A DNA stretch of 64,000 bases from Lota lota (GCA_026745465.1 JACYXH010000363.1:4088501-4152500); one strand, 5' to 3'. Positions 12,154 to 23,540 are shown, counted from the first letter of the stretch. Numbers and translations are program-made. The notes: generated by a model from the letters alone, not told the origin.

Positions 12154-12574
12154 TATCAGGAGCCAACAAGCGAGTGGAAGATTTCGAGGTGTTAACAATG
12201 AAGGCTATGGGCCTCATGTTTTTACTTCTTCTTAACGGCGGGACACAAATGAAAAACATTTGTTTCTCCCACTTTTCGGTCTTTTTTTGTGTTATTGTAG
12301 AAGAGCATTGAGCTACCATTGTACAGTCTGCTGCCATCTGTGCACAGCTACTCTTACGGAAGACTATGGGCCCTTCTTCTGTCGGAATGCAGGCTGCTCC
12401 CATCTCCTGGACTTAACAAGAGCGGCTCCGTTCCATCAAGAAATGCATAAATAAAAGAAGGAAGGAAAAGATGGAAAATATCTTAACAAAGCTTTTTTTT
12501 TAGGCCATTGGAAATTGATCCAGTGTCTCGGCTACATCTGTTCTGTACACTGTAACGTGACGGAGGGGGATTGA

Positions 12575-12610
12575 GTGTGTATGTGTGTGTGTGTGTGTGG
12601 GGGGGGGGGG
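12575..12610. repeat. (TG)n followed by a G run
   Basis: A TG tract with one TA interruption passes directly into about 12 consecutive G bases. Confidence 0.93.
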
Positions 12611-13361
12611 AAGTGTAGTGGCTTCAATCATACACAGGGGGAGATTATGTTCAGTGATTGACACCGACATCTAGCATATGTCATTACGTGTGAAATGATT
12701 TACCATCTGCTCCGCGTTCTGTTTCTCGGCTGTAATGAAAGAATCGAATGAATCATACCGTACATTGTTTCAGAGCGTTTGTGGCATCACAGACCCCCAC
12801 TATGTAATGGTATTGTTAGCGAGGTGTGAGTGCGTAGTCATTCGTTAACCCCATTGTAAGGTCAGCATAAGTCAAGGTATGGCATCATCTCAGCTGCATA
12901 ATGACACAAACGGCATAAAAGTGGCAGAAATACAAACTTCAGTGTAAATAAAGACAACTTAAGAAAACAGTGTGATGAAGTGTATTCTAGTGTAACTCTA
13001 ACATTCTAACCATTCGATTCTAGAGGCTGCAGATTGACAAACTTGACACTAAGAGAATCATCAGTCACAGACACTGCAATGGAAAGTAAAAACATGAGTC
13101 TCCTAACTAACGTGGATATTAATAGGCACATGGTAATTGATGGACACTGGTATTCAGCTAATAACACTGGTATGTATATGCTTAGGTTAATGTAGGTGTC
13201 ACTGAGAGCTTGAAATATTTTCCATTGAATAGCCCATCCAAGACATCCATTACCTCACATACAAGTCAAGGGTTGTAACAAAGAGATGTTACTGTCACTT
13301 AGGCTATTTCGACTTTATTAGAAAATAGCAAACTCTATATATAACTGTCTTCTCCTTGCAG

Positions 13362-13770
13362 CTCCTCCCATCAGTAATTTTAGGGATGGACATGGAGTGG
13401 GAGCCGTGCTACACCGGCAAGGCTCCAGGACCTCCAGGCTTCCACCCATCTGGCAGAACCAAGGACAACCCTGGATCTCTGGTCTCTGCAGTCCAGCATG
13501 ACCATGGTCACCCAGGCAACCACCCGGAAACTATCCACAAAGAGGCCCCTGGAGGAAATCACGAACGAGGATGAGCGCTTAGGTTCTGAACCCACAGCCA
13601 AGAGGAAAATGGACATGGCAGACCATCGCTGCCGCTGGCTACAATAGATTTCACGGATGCTTGACAGAAGCTTGAAGACTCACTTGACTAACATCAGCTC
13701 AGCTTAAATTATTGATTTGCATTTTACCATCTGCAAAAGAAAACTAGAGTAAATAAATGTAAACGAAGAA
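13362..13770 (+). other. Possible unrecognised terminal exon or retrocopy
   Basis: A good acceptor (TGTCTTCTCCTTGCAG) ends at 13361. Within the segment a 49-codon frame starts at ATG 13498 and stops at TAG 13647. It looks non-random: it contains TQATTRKLSTKRPLEEITNE and, further on, EPTAKRKMDMAD, charged, with two basic clusters that resemble a nuclear localisation signal. That frame is open upstream to a stop at 13381-13383, and a second possible acceptor (GGTCTCTGCAG) lies just before its ATG. A competing frame (13356-13574) overlaps it. AATAAA at 13752-13757 could be a poly(A) signal. It could be a 3' exon, a processed-pseudogene fragment or chance. I do not recognise the protein. Confidence 0.35.
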
Positions 13771-14602
13771 AAGACCAAAGCAGGACTGTTTAATGGTTAC
13801 TTCACATTATCACAGTGTTATTTCTCATTATTAACAAAGGATAGAGAAATGAAGATAAGATAATACCAGATAAGGTTAGTTTTATATTATATGCATGTGT
13901 GGTTACTTTAAAAGTAAATTAAAATTCATTAATTGATTACTCATATATATCGTATATGTCGTATATGAGCCACGTGCTTTGGGTTTATTTTGAGATAGTG
14001 ATTCAACTGATAAAATAAACACATATCAGAATGGTTTGTTGATAGTTTGGAAGAGTTTACAACATAACCACTTTCTGAAACACGTAAAAAGAAAATACAA
14101 AACAACCCCAACACCTTGCTCATTGGTTGGTAATGGTGAAGGTACCGACCACTTTGCGTTCAGACCATGTGATCTAGCTGCTTCCTATTCTCATGCGTCT
14201 GCTCTTGTTTTGGAAACGCCCAGCAGTGAGCCCAGTCACGTTTCTTATCCTCCACTCCATCTCTGCTCTCCTCCGCTGGCTAATCAGAATCCACTGCCAC
14301 TTAGAGGTAGAGTGGTGCAATGACAAGAAACAAATGTAATGAGCCCCAATCCACCTTAAGTCCACCAGAAGAAAATCTGTGGTATTCCAGCCTTCCTGCT
14401 AAAGCTTTTGTTCTGCACAGAAGAGGGCTTTGCTTTGTGCCTCAATCCAACTACTGATTACGAGACAAGAAAGTGTTTTGTGCTGCTGACCACAAACATG
14501 TTTGTGATTGCCAGAAAACAAGATGATGCACTTGATGTTGTGAAGAGAATAGTGGAGATACTGAGAGAGATGATGTATGTCTTCTTCACAATCAATAAAT
14601 AA

Positions 14603-14632
14603 TACTGGCCCACATTGGCATGTGGGCCAGTA
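14603..14632. repeat. Perfect short inverted repeat
   Basis: 12-bp arms TACTGGCCCACA and TGTGGGCCAGTA around the 6-base loop TTGGCA. It immediately follows AATAAATAA. Function unknown. Confidence 0.85.
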
Positions 14633-15415
14633 CTAATGTGAATGATTTGTCACAGTAGCCACAGTGTGTTCAACTTACAAACATAATGACAGCATCGCTT
14701 TTGTCAATGTATCACCTCTGCTGACAGTGTAATTGTCTCAACTGGTATCATTTTTAGAGATTAATGAATAATTAATGAACCATCCATATGCATTAATATG
14801 CACATTGGGTGCACAGCGTTCTGTCCAGTGAGTTATGAATGTACTCACCTAGGGGGACACAGTATTATACAAGTCTGGGTGATGATGTAGAGGGGAAACT
14901 GCAGCAGAAAGCTCCAGCAAGGTGGTGAAGGAGATGATGGAGTGAGTGACTGGAGGCAGAGCAGACCAGGAGCCAAGGAGCCTGGGCCATGCCGAGTGTT
15001 ACAGTGCCCCAGCTACAGGAGGGATACGCCGGATAGGGTTTCATGTGACGAGGTGGGCACTGGGCCCAAATGAGTGCCTCTAGCTTAGGCTGTAGCGGTA
15101 ATGTGCAGGGAAAGTGAAAACAGTCAGGAAATGAGTAATAATTCAAACCAGATCACAGGGAAAGGAGTTGCCTTTGGTTGTGTGAGCGTGGCAACTCCAA
15201 AACCTATCGTGTGTCCGCATACATAAATACATGAGGCTCCTCGTGGAAAATATACAAGAGCACACACATGTGCAACATTTTGAAGTTAAGTCTTGGTCAA
15301 GGTTGTTTTCCCACAAAACCTTTGTGTGAGCACTTTGAAAACCATGGTGGTCATATCAAAAACCTGACGCTGACATTTTAAACAGATTAAAGGGCATAGT
15401 TCCAGTAGTTCTTCC

Positions 15416-15418
<3 letters not shown>

Positions 15419-15478
<60 letters not shown>
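15419..15478. repeat. (TA)n microsatellite, about 30 units
   Basis: Uninterrupted TA run; self-complementary and able to form a cruciform. Confidence 0.97.
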
Positions 15479-15481
<3 letters not shown>

Positions 15482-15865
15482 TTACATATATATATATAGA
15501 AATATCTACATATATTTATCTTTAAGTATGGAAGCACTTTGTGAGCGCTTGTATCCAGAGGCTGAAACATGTGTTATGTGAAACCTGTCATCCAATAGAA
15601 TGTGATTCTTCAAGCCATTCTGACAGCCATTTTGTGACATTGTGATTCAATGTTTTATTTTCCCGCCTCATGTTTCAGACCACTGGAGCCCATTAAGGAT
15701 CTGTTTTGATCTGAGCCAGGATCAACATGTAGCTTGTCCTGTTCGTGCATTTAACATAAAACACACACATTCACAGATAAACAAACATGCACACACACAC
15801 AGATGCACATACTCATTCACTCGAATTCGGACACTATGAGATTAAAAAAATGGTGTTTTGGGTTG

Positions 15866-16035
15866 AGAGTTCTAGGAAAGAGGGGGGCTTATTATCCCTA
15901 TGGTTATCACCCACGCCAACTTTGTGCTACTTTTGTTTTGTACATGAAATACTTCACACACTGCGGCGTTAAACTAGAAGTGAGAAGTCTGCGGACATCA
16001 TTATAAACAGCTGGCCAAAGGGAGTTCCACACATC
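15866..16035 (+). repeat. Dispersed repeat family M2, copy 1
   Basis: Shares an ordered series of blocks with 42611-42855: GAGTTCTAGGAA, TTATTATCCC then ATGGTTA, GACTTTGTG-like, CACACACTG then GGCG, AGAAG and CGGAC, and finally CCACAC. The spacing is nearly the same in both copies. The element class is unknown. M2 is a name used only here. Confidence 0.6.
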
Positions 16036-16984
16036 CATTCACATCTCGCCACCAGTGTCCCTTGGTCATTTGTGGCGGCGTTCTTTTCGTGACGTTTTCC
16101 TAGGCACTTTGGCATCACAAAAAGAATGCCAGAGGCGTTCAGAGAAGTGTGGAGCATTCACAAACTGTTTGGCAGAGACTGGCAAAAACATTTTATCTAA
16201 ATCACCAACTTCTTTTTGTAATAATGACAAAATGGCATAGATTACTATTTTGACGATCATAGACGACATATTGTGTTTAAAACAACCACAGCCCCTTTAA
16301 CAAGAGTCCCCCTGCTCTGAAGGTTTCCCCATCTGCATGTTCCACATTCTCTGCCTTCCAGGACCTCGGACACTGTGTTGACCGTATACTGTGTCATAGG
16401 TTTGTTTCATGTTGTGTTTGCATGTTGTCTTGTTGTTTCTTGAATTGTGTTGCATATTTTGTATTTTCTTTATATATATTTTTTTGCTATTGTGAGCTGG
16501 GATGTTGTGTGGCTGTCTTTCCAAGTTGTCTTTCCACTTTGTGTTGCTTCATGTTGTATTCTCTGTGGCACAGACTCTGATGTCGAATGGCTGCTGCACT
16601 GCTGTAGGCCTTGGCTGTCACGGCAGGTTCGTGTCTGGCTCAAACTGTGGCACAGCTGTACAGACCCTCTGTACAGAGGGAAATGTGTGTGTATGTGTCT
16701 GTGCGTCTGTTAAGGGTTTTGGTAGAAGGTTTTTATGCCGATGCCTGGATATGTCCTTTTGGTCGTGGTTAAACGAGGGTCAAACAAGCTGCAGGAGTTT
16801 GTCCAGTCATGGCACTGTCATTAGCAGTGGAGGAATTTGCCATCAGAAACGTAGTCATCAGCATAGGCCCCATAGCTCCAGCATTCAATACAGCCATTCA
16901 ATACAGCAGCTAGTCCTACTACAGCCCAACCGCATGTACTTCTTGTTTTCCCTGTGCCGTCTGCCTAGTCCTCATTACCATGTA

Positions 16985-17110
16985 CCTGGTACATGCTTTT
17001 ATGTAGCAGGGCAGGTTAGTAGACTAGTGAAGATAATTCTACTGCCCGTGCTGTGGTACATAAAAGGAGCAGGCCCATAATATTGTCCTATAATGATGCC
17101 TCTGTGAAAC
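16985..17110. mobile_element. MITE-like element, family M1 copy B
   Basis: Contains TAGTAGACTAGTGAAGATAA, then TTCTACTGCCCGTGCTGTGG and TACATAAAAGGAGCAGGCCC, which aligns with copies A and C. It ends GATGCCTCTGTGAAA, the same right end as copy D. The left terminus is lost. Confidence 0.6.
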
Positions 17111-17600
17111 ACCTCTGGTCTCTTCACACAAAAGGCTGTCGCTGGTCCTTTAGCAAACAGTAATATTTCTAATAGCTCCCTTCTAAGGCCCCCTGCCGCT
17201 CACGTATTTTGATATCCATAAGCTCTCCATAAGATCTCCTTTACCCAAAAACATCTTACCCTGAGAGTACTCGACGACGATGGCAGTCTCTCACTCCCAA
17301 CATTTCTCTCACTCTCTCTCCCTCTCTCCTTATATCCATTCACACACTGTCCCTCCAACTTTGTCTCTCTCTACCTCTCTTTTCCTCAGATGTGTGGTCA
17401 ACGTTTGCTCTCAACGGGTGTTTCAGTACCATTTTACTGCTTCTGTGATCTCCCTCCCTCTCTCCTTCTTCCCCTTTATTGTCTCCCCAGCCCTTTTTCA
17501 ATCACTCATACAGGGTTGCACTAAACCTATGGTTACACAAACCTTACACTGCTCTCAGTGTGGCACCATTACTTAGATTAGTCAAACCGACACTCACATG

Positions 17601-17622
17601 CACACACACACACACACACACA
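17601..17622. repeat. (CA)n microsatellite, short
   Basis: About 11 CA units, followed by AACACACATGCACC. Confidence 0.85.
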
Positions 17623-17890
17623 AACACACATGCACCACTACACACTTACACACACGATGCGCAGGGTGGGGGCAGGGTGGAGTCAGATGGCCAGTAGCTC
17701 ATGTGCGTAGTGGACGTATGCAAGGTTGACTGTTATTGTCTATGCGATGACACCAGCAGTAAGTGAGCTCCATGGCTGTATATATCATGGCAGGATCTAA
17801 AAGCACAATAACAGCCAGCACAGCCTCCTGTGCGGCTGTGCTAAAAAGAGTGGAGCGCAGTAACAGCACAGTAATTAATATCACAATAGC

Positions 17891-17895
<5 letters not shown>

Positions 17896-17968
<73 letters not shown>
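17896..17968. repeat. (TG)n microsatellite, about 36 units
   Basis: Uninterrupted GT/TG run, followed by a degenerate TGTGGG-rich stretch to about 18050. Confidence 0.95.
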
Positions 17969-17970
<2 letters not shown>

Positions 17971-18083
17971 TAATGGGGGGTTGGTGTGTGTGTATGGGTG
18001 AGAGTGATGTGGGAGAATGTATGTGTGGTGTGTGTGAGATTGGGGTTGGTGTGTATGATAGAGGGGTGTTCATTAAACAGCAC

Positions 18084-18142
18084 ACCACTAACCACTAACT
18101 AACCAACCAATAACCACTAACTACTTAATATTAACCACTAAC
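18084..18142. repeat. CTAACCA-type simple repeat, left half
   Basis: Irregular repeats of ACCACTAAC and its variants. The same sequence type resumes at 18556-18585, on the far side of the element at 18143-18555, which implies one array was split by an insertion. Confidence 0.75.
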
Positions 18143-18555
18143 TGTCACAATCAGTCACAATAGATGCTAGCAGGGCAGCAGGAAAAGGAGCAGGGATAGG
18201 CCCCAAATGCAGACGAGAACTCACGGGGAAAGTAACAAATATTTAATAAAGAAAACTCAAAATCACAGTTCCAAGAATTGACACACAAAATAGTTATAAT
18301 TGGAACACTACAATAACAAATGCTCCTGACAACAATAACGAAACCAAATGGAATAAAGGAAGTGAACTGGTATATATGGGGAGAGACTGATTAGGGAATG
18401 AGGTGCAGGTGGGAAAATGGACAAGGACACTCAGGTGAGGGGAATGAAGTGATCGCAGATGGGAGTGGCAGGATCTGTGAAGCGAGGGGAAAGGTCTAAG
18501 GACATCTGGTGGACAGGTTGATAATGGAAACTAAACAGAGAGTCAGACTATGACA
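18143..18555. mobile_element. Element inserted into a CTAACCA repeat
   Basis: A 413-bp segment is flanked on both sides by ACCACTAAC-type repeat. Its ends, TGTCACAATCAGT and CAGACTATGACA, are imperfect inverted repeats. It has no convincing ORF and contains TATTTAATAAAGAAAAC and TGGTATATATGGGGAG, a style common in non-autonomous fish DNA elements. A target-site duplication cannot be read because the target is itself repetitive. Confidence 0.6.
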
Positions 18556-19187
18556 CTAACCACTTACCACTAACCACTAACAGTTGCATCCTCAGAGACA
18601 GTGAGGCAAGATTTATAAATAAACAGATTTCTTTGACGCTCTTATGCTTTCCCCTATTGATGGCAGGGATGCAGTGAACTGCAGGTACTGCTGTTCGGAC
18701 TGTGGGGAAAGTGCGTGAGTGCGAGTGAGTGAGAAAGGAGCAAAACGAGAATAAATTAGATCCCCAGAGACTGAATCTTCAGTAAACCTTAGCATGTGTA
18801 GTACGCACACATACACACACATGAACACATGCACATTGCAATACCATGGGGACAAAAAGTAACATAGCATGTGAAACCATTTGTATTATAAACCACCTTT
18901 TACGGATTTGTGAAAATGTAAAGAAAATCTGGCAGAGAACAGTTGTGTTGAATACAGTATAACTGCAGCTATGATGTGTATAGATACACAAAGAAGAGTA
19001 AACAACCACTTATACTCCTTAAAATAAACCAATCTATTAAAAACCCTGTACCTGCACATTGAGAGTCAAACAATGAAATGCTTAAATGTTTCTGCCTAAG
19101 AAGCATCTCCACATCTTTTCAATGTTCATTGCTCACATGCTATCTGAGAAGGTAGATGGGTCTCAAAAAACAACATGCCTTCATGAG

Positions 19188-19253
19188 TACCCCATTAAGG
19201 AGGCATCGTTCCAATGCCTCTGTAATGATCACCCCATTAAGGAGGCATTGTAA
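19188..19253. repeat. Small direct duplication
   Basis: CCCCATTAAGGAGGCATCGT recurs as CCCCATTAAGGAGGCATTGT about 43 bp later, with an inverted fragment AATGCCTC between. It directly precedes a CA microsatellite. Confidence 0.6.
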
Positions 19254-19257
19254 TGAT

Positions 19258-19258
<1 letters not shown>

Positions 19259-19325
<67 letters not shown>
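19259..19325. repeat. (CA)n microsatellite, about 33 units
   Basis: Uninterrupted CA run. Confidence 0.97.
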
Positions 19326-19327
<2 letters not shown>

Positions 19328-19759
19328 CCTCTCAGTGTAAATATATAATGGCATCTGTCAGGGATTCTGCTTCCCAGTGCAGTGAGAACACATTGTCTGA
19401 AGCAGAGACCACATTCTCCTCTTTGTCCACAAACTCCATGGGAATATCAGCCCTGCTTGGTCACAAGGGAGAGGGCAAATAAGGCTTGAGTTGTGGGTGT
19501 GTGTGACTCTTTAAAGTTGTTTAATGAGATTAGTTGCATTGTTTCAATGGTCTTGGATGTGTAAAGGCCTGGCTGGTTCCTGTGCAGCCTGATTGCTCAC
19601 TGAGGCGGAATCCCTGAGCCAAACTCAAGTGCAGACAAGGAACGGACACATGCTAGTTACTATGCTAGAACTAAACATAGTCTAAGCGGGTAAGTTGCAT
19701 ATTCAAATGAGCCTTGCATCATGCAAATGTTTTTTAACAAATAAAAGTAGGATGAAAGT

Positions 19760-19845
19760 TATATACTGCTCAAAAAAATAAAGGGAACACTTAAACAGCA
19801 CAATGTAACTCCAAGTGTTCCCTTTATTTTTTTGAGCAGTATATA
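19760..19845. mobile_element. Minimal hairpin transposable element
   Basis: Two perfect 33-bp inverted arms (19760-19792 and 19813-19845) flank a 20-bp loop. The arm contains CTGCTCAAAAAAATAAAGGG followed by AACACTT, an end that I know to be very common in fish genomes. The outer bases are TA-rich (TATA), consistent with a TA target site of the Tc1/mariner type. Longer family members normally have more sequence between the ends, so this looks like an internally deleted copy. Confidence 0.8.
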
Positions 19846-20045
19846 TTACCCAACAACTTACTCTAGGTTTATACAGGTAAAACTACATTCTTTTATTGAA
19901 AATGAAGTAATTTTAACTACAGGGAGACAGTTAAGGAAAATGCATGGAAAGAGTACAAAATGATTAACAATATTAGAAATACAAACCGTTTTTACATACA
20001 ATTTTACAGCCTTACTAGTAACTTAAAATAAGGCAACATAAGCTA

Positions 20046-20263
20046 AGGTACACCGTCACATCTACTTGGGGATTTAAAACATTGTTTTCCATAAGTATAT
20101 GGTTGCTAATAGGCCTACCTTATCAAGTCTTGGTTAGTCTGATGCTGAGTTCTCATCCATCGGCAAAAAATAATACACGAGGCTTTTGTTAAAAAACAAA
20201 TTTGAGTGTCACAATATTCGCAAACTTCGGAACAGGAGGTTTGGGTCTCCTGTTCCACTGAAA
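20046..20263 (+). repeat. 220-bp direct repeat, copy 1
   Basis: Starts AAGGTACACCGTCACATCTA and ends GTTCCACTGAAAA. It aligns end to end with 21080-21301 with scattered substitutions and small indels. Both copies share GGTTGCTAATA, TCAAGTCTTGGTTAGTCTGA and ACAGGAGGTTTGGGTCT. The two are about 1.03 kb apart in the same orientation. Confidence 0.88.
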
Positions 20264-20345
20264 ATGTGAGCTTTCAACATAACCATTCATCTCCTACACT
20301 TTCTGTCTCTTGCTTTAGACAGGTAAAGAATAATCCCTCTATCAT

Positions 20346-20348
<3 letters not shown>

Positions 20349-20411
<63 letters not shown>
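20349..20411. repeat. (CT)n microsatellite
   Basis: About 31 uninterrupted CT units between the two 220-bp repeats. Confidence 0.96.
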
Positions 20412-20413
<2 letters not shown>

Positions 20414-20514
20414 TCCTCTCTCTCTGGTCAGGTAGAGAAATAATCCCCGTATCCATGCTATTAGTCACACAGGATTAGTCCTCTGGCAGAGAGAAGAGGA
20501 GATGAAAGGTGAGC

Positions 20515-20542
20515 AGAGAGAGAGAGAGAAAGAGAGAGAGAG

Positions 20543-20599
<57 letters not shown>

Positions 20600-20860
20600 C
20601 AGAGAGACAGACAGACAGACAGAGAGACTGAGGCCGAGGTCGAGACAGACAGAGAGATACAGCATTTCCATCCAAATGTATTGCAAATTCAAACCAAATT
20701 TCCATCAGTTTCCTAGAGAGAGATAAAGGGAGATAGAGAGAGAGGGAGCAAGGGAGAGAAAAGAGAGAGAGAGAGAGACAGAGAGAGAGAGAGAAAGAAA
20801 GAGAGAGCAAGAGAGAGAGAGAGCGTGAGAGCGTGAGAGAGAGAGAGGTAATATGAGGTA
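20515..20860. repeat. Compound GA-rich purine tract
   Basis: Predominantly AGAG, with GACA (20581-20630), AAAG and GCGAG interruptions. A non-repetitive block at 20630-20715 carries the 38-bp dispersed motif described separately. ORFs here are RERERE or SLSLSL artefacts. Confidence 0.9.
20667..20704 (-). repeat. 38-bp dispersed motif, copy 1
   Basis: TCCATCCAAATGTATTGCAA and the next 18 bases match the reverse complement of 62475-62512 at 34 of 38 positions by hand count. Similarity continues weakly on the 5' side. Probably a fragment of an interspersed element. Confidence 0.6.
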
Positions 20861-21079
20861 GTATTCTGGGGCCCGACCAAAGGTATTCCACCATGTTAAG
20901 TATATATATTAAGTCAGAAAGACACATTATTAAGCATTTCAACAGCAATGGCTGTCAGGTCCATCTTTGGAAAATGAAGTACGTGAAAGGAATCATGCAT
21001 TTGTAATTTAACGTTATCCAATAACATTGTTCATTTGTGTAATGTAATGTAAGTAGGTGTGTGCACATGTTCTAAACTC

Positions 21080-21301
21080 ATAAAATAAGGTACACCGTCA
21101 CATCTACTTGGATTTAAAACATTGCTTTCCATAAGTAGACGGTTGCTAATAAGCCTCCCTATCAAGTCTTGGTTAGTCTGATGCCGAGTTCTCATCCATT
21201 GGCCAAAATAATACACAAAGCTGTTGTTATAAAACACATTTGAGTGCCACAATATTCGTAGACTTCATAACAGGAGGTTTGGGTCTACTGTTCCACTGAA
21301 A
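21080..21301 (+). repeat. 220-bp direct repeat, copy 2
   Basis: Second copy of the segment at 20046-20263, in the same orientation. Differences include GGGGATT to GGATT and a few transitions, which suggests an old event. Confidence 0.88.
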
Positions 21302-21809
21302 AAAGACACATCCACAAAATCCACGACTGCCCTTATGAGGTTATCAGTGCCAGCGATAATCTGTTTGTTAGCTTGAGTGCTTTTCAGATCTGATATTGTT
21401 GGACGGTTGGAATGTCCTACAGTGAACCTACTGATGAATTGCTGGGCTAGGGGTTAGTCGCTAATCAGTGAGGATAGAGATCTCTCCACCTCTGAAACTC
21501 TTCCAGAAGCACATTTGAAAGTCGTGACTCATTTATCTGTGTGTAATCTAATTAAACACAGCCTGCAGCTGGGAAGAAAACAGCAATCTGCTATTATCTG
21601 ACTTAACCACTTGCGCAATATAATTTCAATATAATAATTTCCAGGATATTTGACATTTCACAATCCACTTTCGGCTTTTTCTGTTTATAGAGTTCATAAA
21701 TGTGGTTTTTGTGACTTGTGTGTTTTGCTGTATAATCTCTGTATTCCGCTACACAACAGCTGTACCTTGAATTCTCTCTCTCTCTCTGCTCTCATATTCA
21801 AGAATTGCT

Positions 21810-22115
21810 GCTAACACTTTACAATAAGGGTACCTTAATTACCCATTAATTAACATTAGTTAATGCAGTAATAACCATTGACCATTAGTAATAATTGACT
21901 AATGGTGTTCATGTTAACTAAGGAAATGGTGTCCATTTTAGCTAAGAGTTCAATAATGCTCACTGAGTTACCCTAACCCTAACTCTATGATGTTAGGGTT
22001 AAGGGGTTAGAGTAAGGGTTAACCCTTACCCATATGCTATATAATAATGCTTATTACTGAATTAACTAATGTTTATTATTGGTTAATTACGTTACCCATA
22101 TTGTAAAGTGTTACC
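21810..22115. mobile_element. MITE with AACACTTTACAATAAGG-type ends
   Basis: The left end GCTAACACTTTACAATAAGG and the right end CCATATTGTAAAGTGTTACC are inverted repeats. The inner sequences (TTAATTAACATTAGTTAATG and ATTAACTAATGTTTATTATT) are also inverted. I recognise the ends as a very common fish MITE type. The centre holds TTACCCTAACCCTAACTC and GTTAGGGTTAAGGGGTTAGA, telomere-like but degenerate and inverted about the centre. No coding capacity. Confidence 0.85.
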
Positions 22116-22968
22116 AGATTTCTCTGGATAGGGTCAACCTAGCTCGGGTATCTATTCTGTTCTTTCTCATAGACCATTATACATCCTGGTTTGTCAATGC
22201 TCCATGACCAAAGTGTTTTTTCAGGTCCCTGAAAGGTTCCTTGCCTCCAACTGAAATAAGTCTGTAGCCATAAACTCTTATTTCCTCTCCATCTTCACAG
22301 AATATTAATATCCTTTTTTTTTTGTGGTTCATAATACAAGAAGATTATTCTTTCAAATGTATTTCTATAAATTTGTGCCTAACTTTGTGAGATACATTAT
22401 CATACTTGGTAAGTGTCATGAATATTAGAACAATAAATAACTGATGATATGCTATGATGATCATGATACTATGATTGCTTGATATATGGAGGTGCGGGAG
22501 GAAAACAAGGCGGGAAGAAAAATGAATTGGAGTCAACTGTCGATTCCAATCCATGGGATTAACGCTTTAGAATGACGTGTGCCCCCCCTGTTGGTTCATT
22601 AAGATACTGCATTTCAATTAAAGCGAGAGAAAACAGGCAGACATACACACTGAAAGACACACAGCTGCAATGAAACTACAGAAATGGGTTCATTGCTCTC
22701 TGAAGCAAATAGGCACGAGCAGCCCATTACTGCTCGTGGAAAGACATTTGACTCATTTAACCGAATGGCCCTACAACAAGCATTTGTCACTATTACAGAA
22801 CATAATCACATAGCACACAAGCAATGCACGTGTTTTATGTACTGCCATTTGTTTTGATTGGTCCACATACTCAGTCAACGCATGGTTCCACGTACATTCA
22901 GTTGTTATTATATAACGTGAGTCATTCCAGCAATGCCAGAGAATCTGGGAAAATTACAATGCTATAAT

Positions 22969-22980
22969 GTGTGTGTGTGT

Positions 22981-23010
<30 letters not shown>
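22969..23010. repeat. (TG)6 followed by a 30-base G run
   Basis: TG units pass directly into 30 consecutive G bases. Strong G-quadruplex potential on the plus strand. Confidence 0.93.
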
Positions 23011-23011
<1 letters not shown>

Positions 23012-23540
23012 GAAATGTCGTGGGCAACCAATTAGAAGACAGGAAGTGTTGACAGTGCTTTGCTGAACGACTAGCATCAGAGGACATTTATTACTTATTG
23101 TAACAAGCCATATTAACTCCCTCCCAGGCTATTTGCGATGCTGGTCCAAGTTTTACGAATAGGAAATGGAAGCTTTGTCTAACAGATGTGGTAAAAAGTT
23201 GTTAGTTCAAGACAGCGCAAAGGAGGAAAAGAACAAGGAACAGACATAAACAGTTGCTTATGTAAGCACCGCAGTGTAAAATGTCCAGCTGTTGTTGGAC
23301 TATATAGATATAAACAGAATGGTGTCTGTTGCAAGGTGCAGAATTCAGTGGTTGCTTCCATGTGGATGCTATCAATCTGGGCCGCCCTCCATCACATCCT
23401 CCCAGCTCCTACTCCACCTGGACTCACCCAACAGCCCACATCAGGAGTCCATATATGAAAGATAGTGCTGCACTCAACGACCCCATCAGGCCCAAAGCTG
23501 CTCCACCGCCTAGCCCATCTGGCTGTGTCCACACCTGCCA

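Larger units (their letters stand above)
11395..15418. other. Intergenic region; one possible terminal exon
   Basis: Apart from the CA-rich array, the CCA repeat, the TG-G tract, the hairpin at 14603 and the possible terminal exon at 13362-13770, I recognise nothing here. Open frames such as 14036-14323 and 14408-14602 show no family resemblance or splice context. Confidence 0.55.
15479..17892. other. Intergenic region
   Basis: Contains M2 copy 1, M1 copy B, a 16-bp perfect palindrome CCCTCTGTACAGAGGG (16665-16680) and a pyrimidine-rich patch (17285-17480). An open frame of 192 codons (16502-17080) runs through M1 copy B and is rejected as coding. Confidence 0.55.
19846..23540. other. Intergenic region rich in repeats
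   Basis: Holds both 220-bp direct repeats, CT and GA tracts, the MITE at 21810 and the 30-base G run. No recognised gene. Confidence 0.6.

Noticed and set aside
12021-12403. Poly-Thr / poly-Val frames in both orientations
   Set aside because: Produced by the CCA trinucleotide repeat at 12046-12153; no flanking exon evidence.
16502-17080. 192-codon plus-strand open frame
   Set aside because: It crosses M1 copy B and a TG-rich patch, contains no recognisable domain and has no splice or promoter context.
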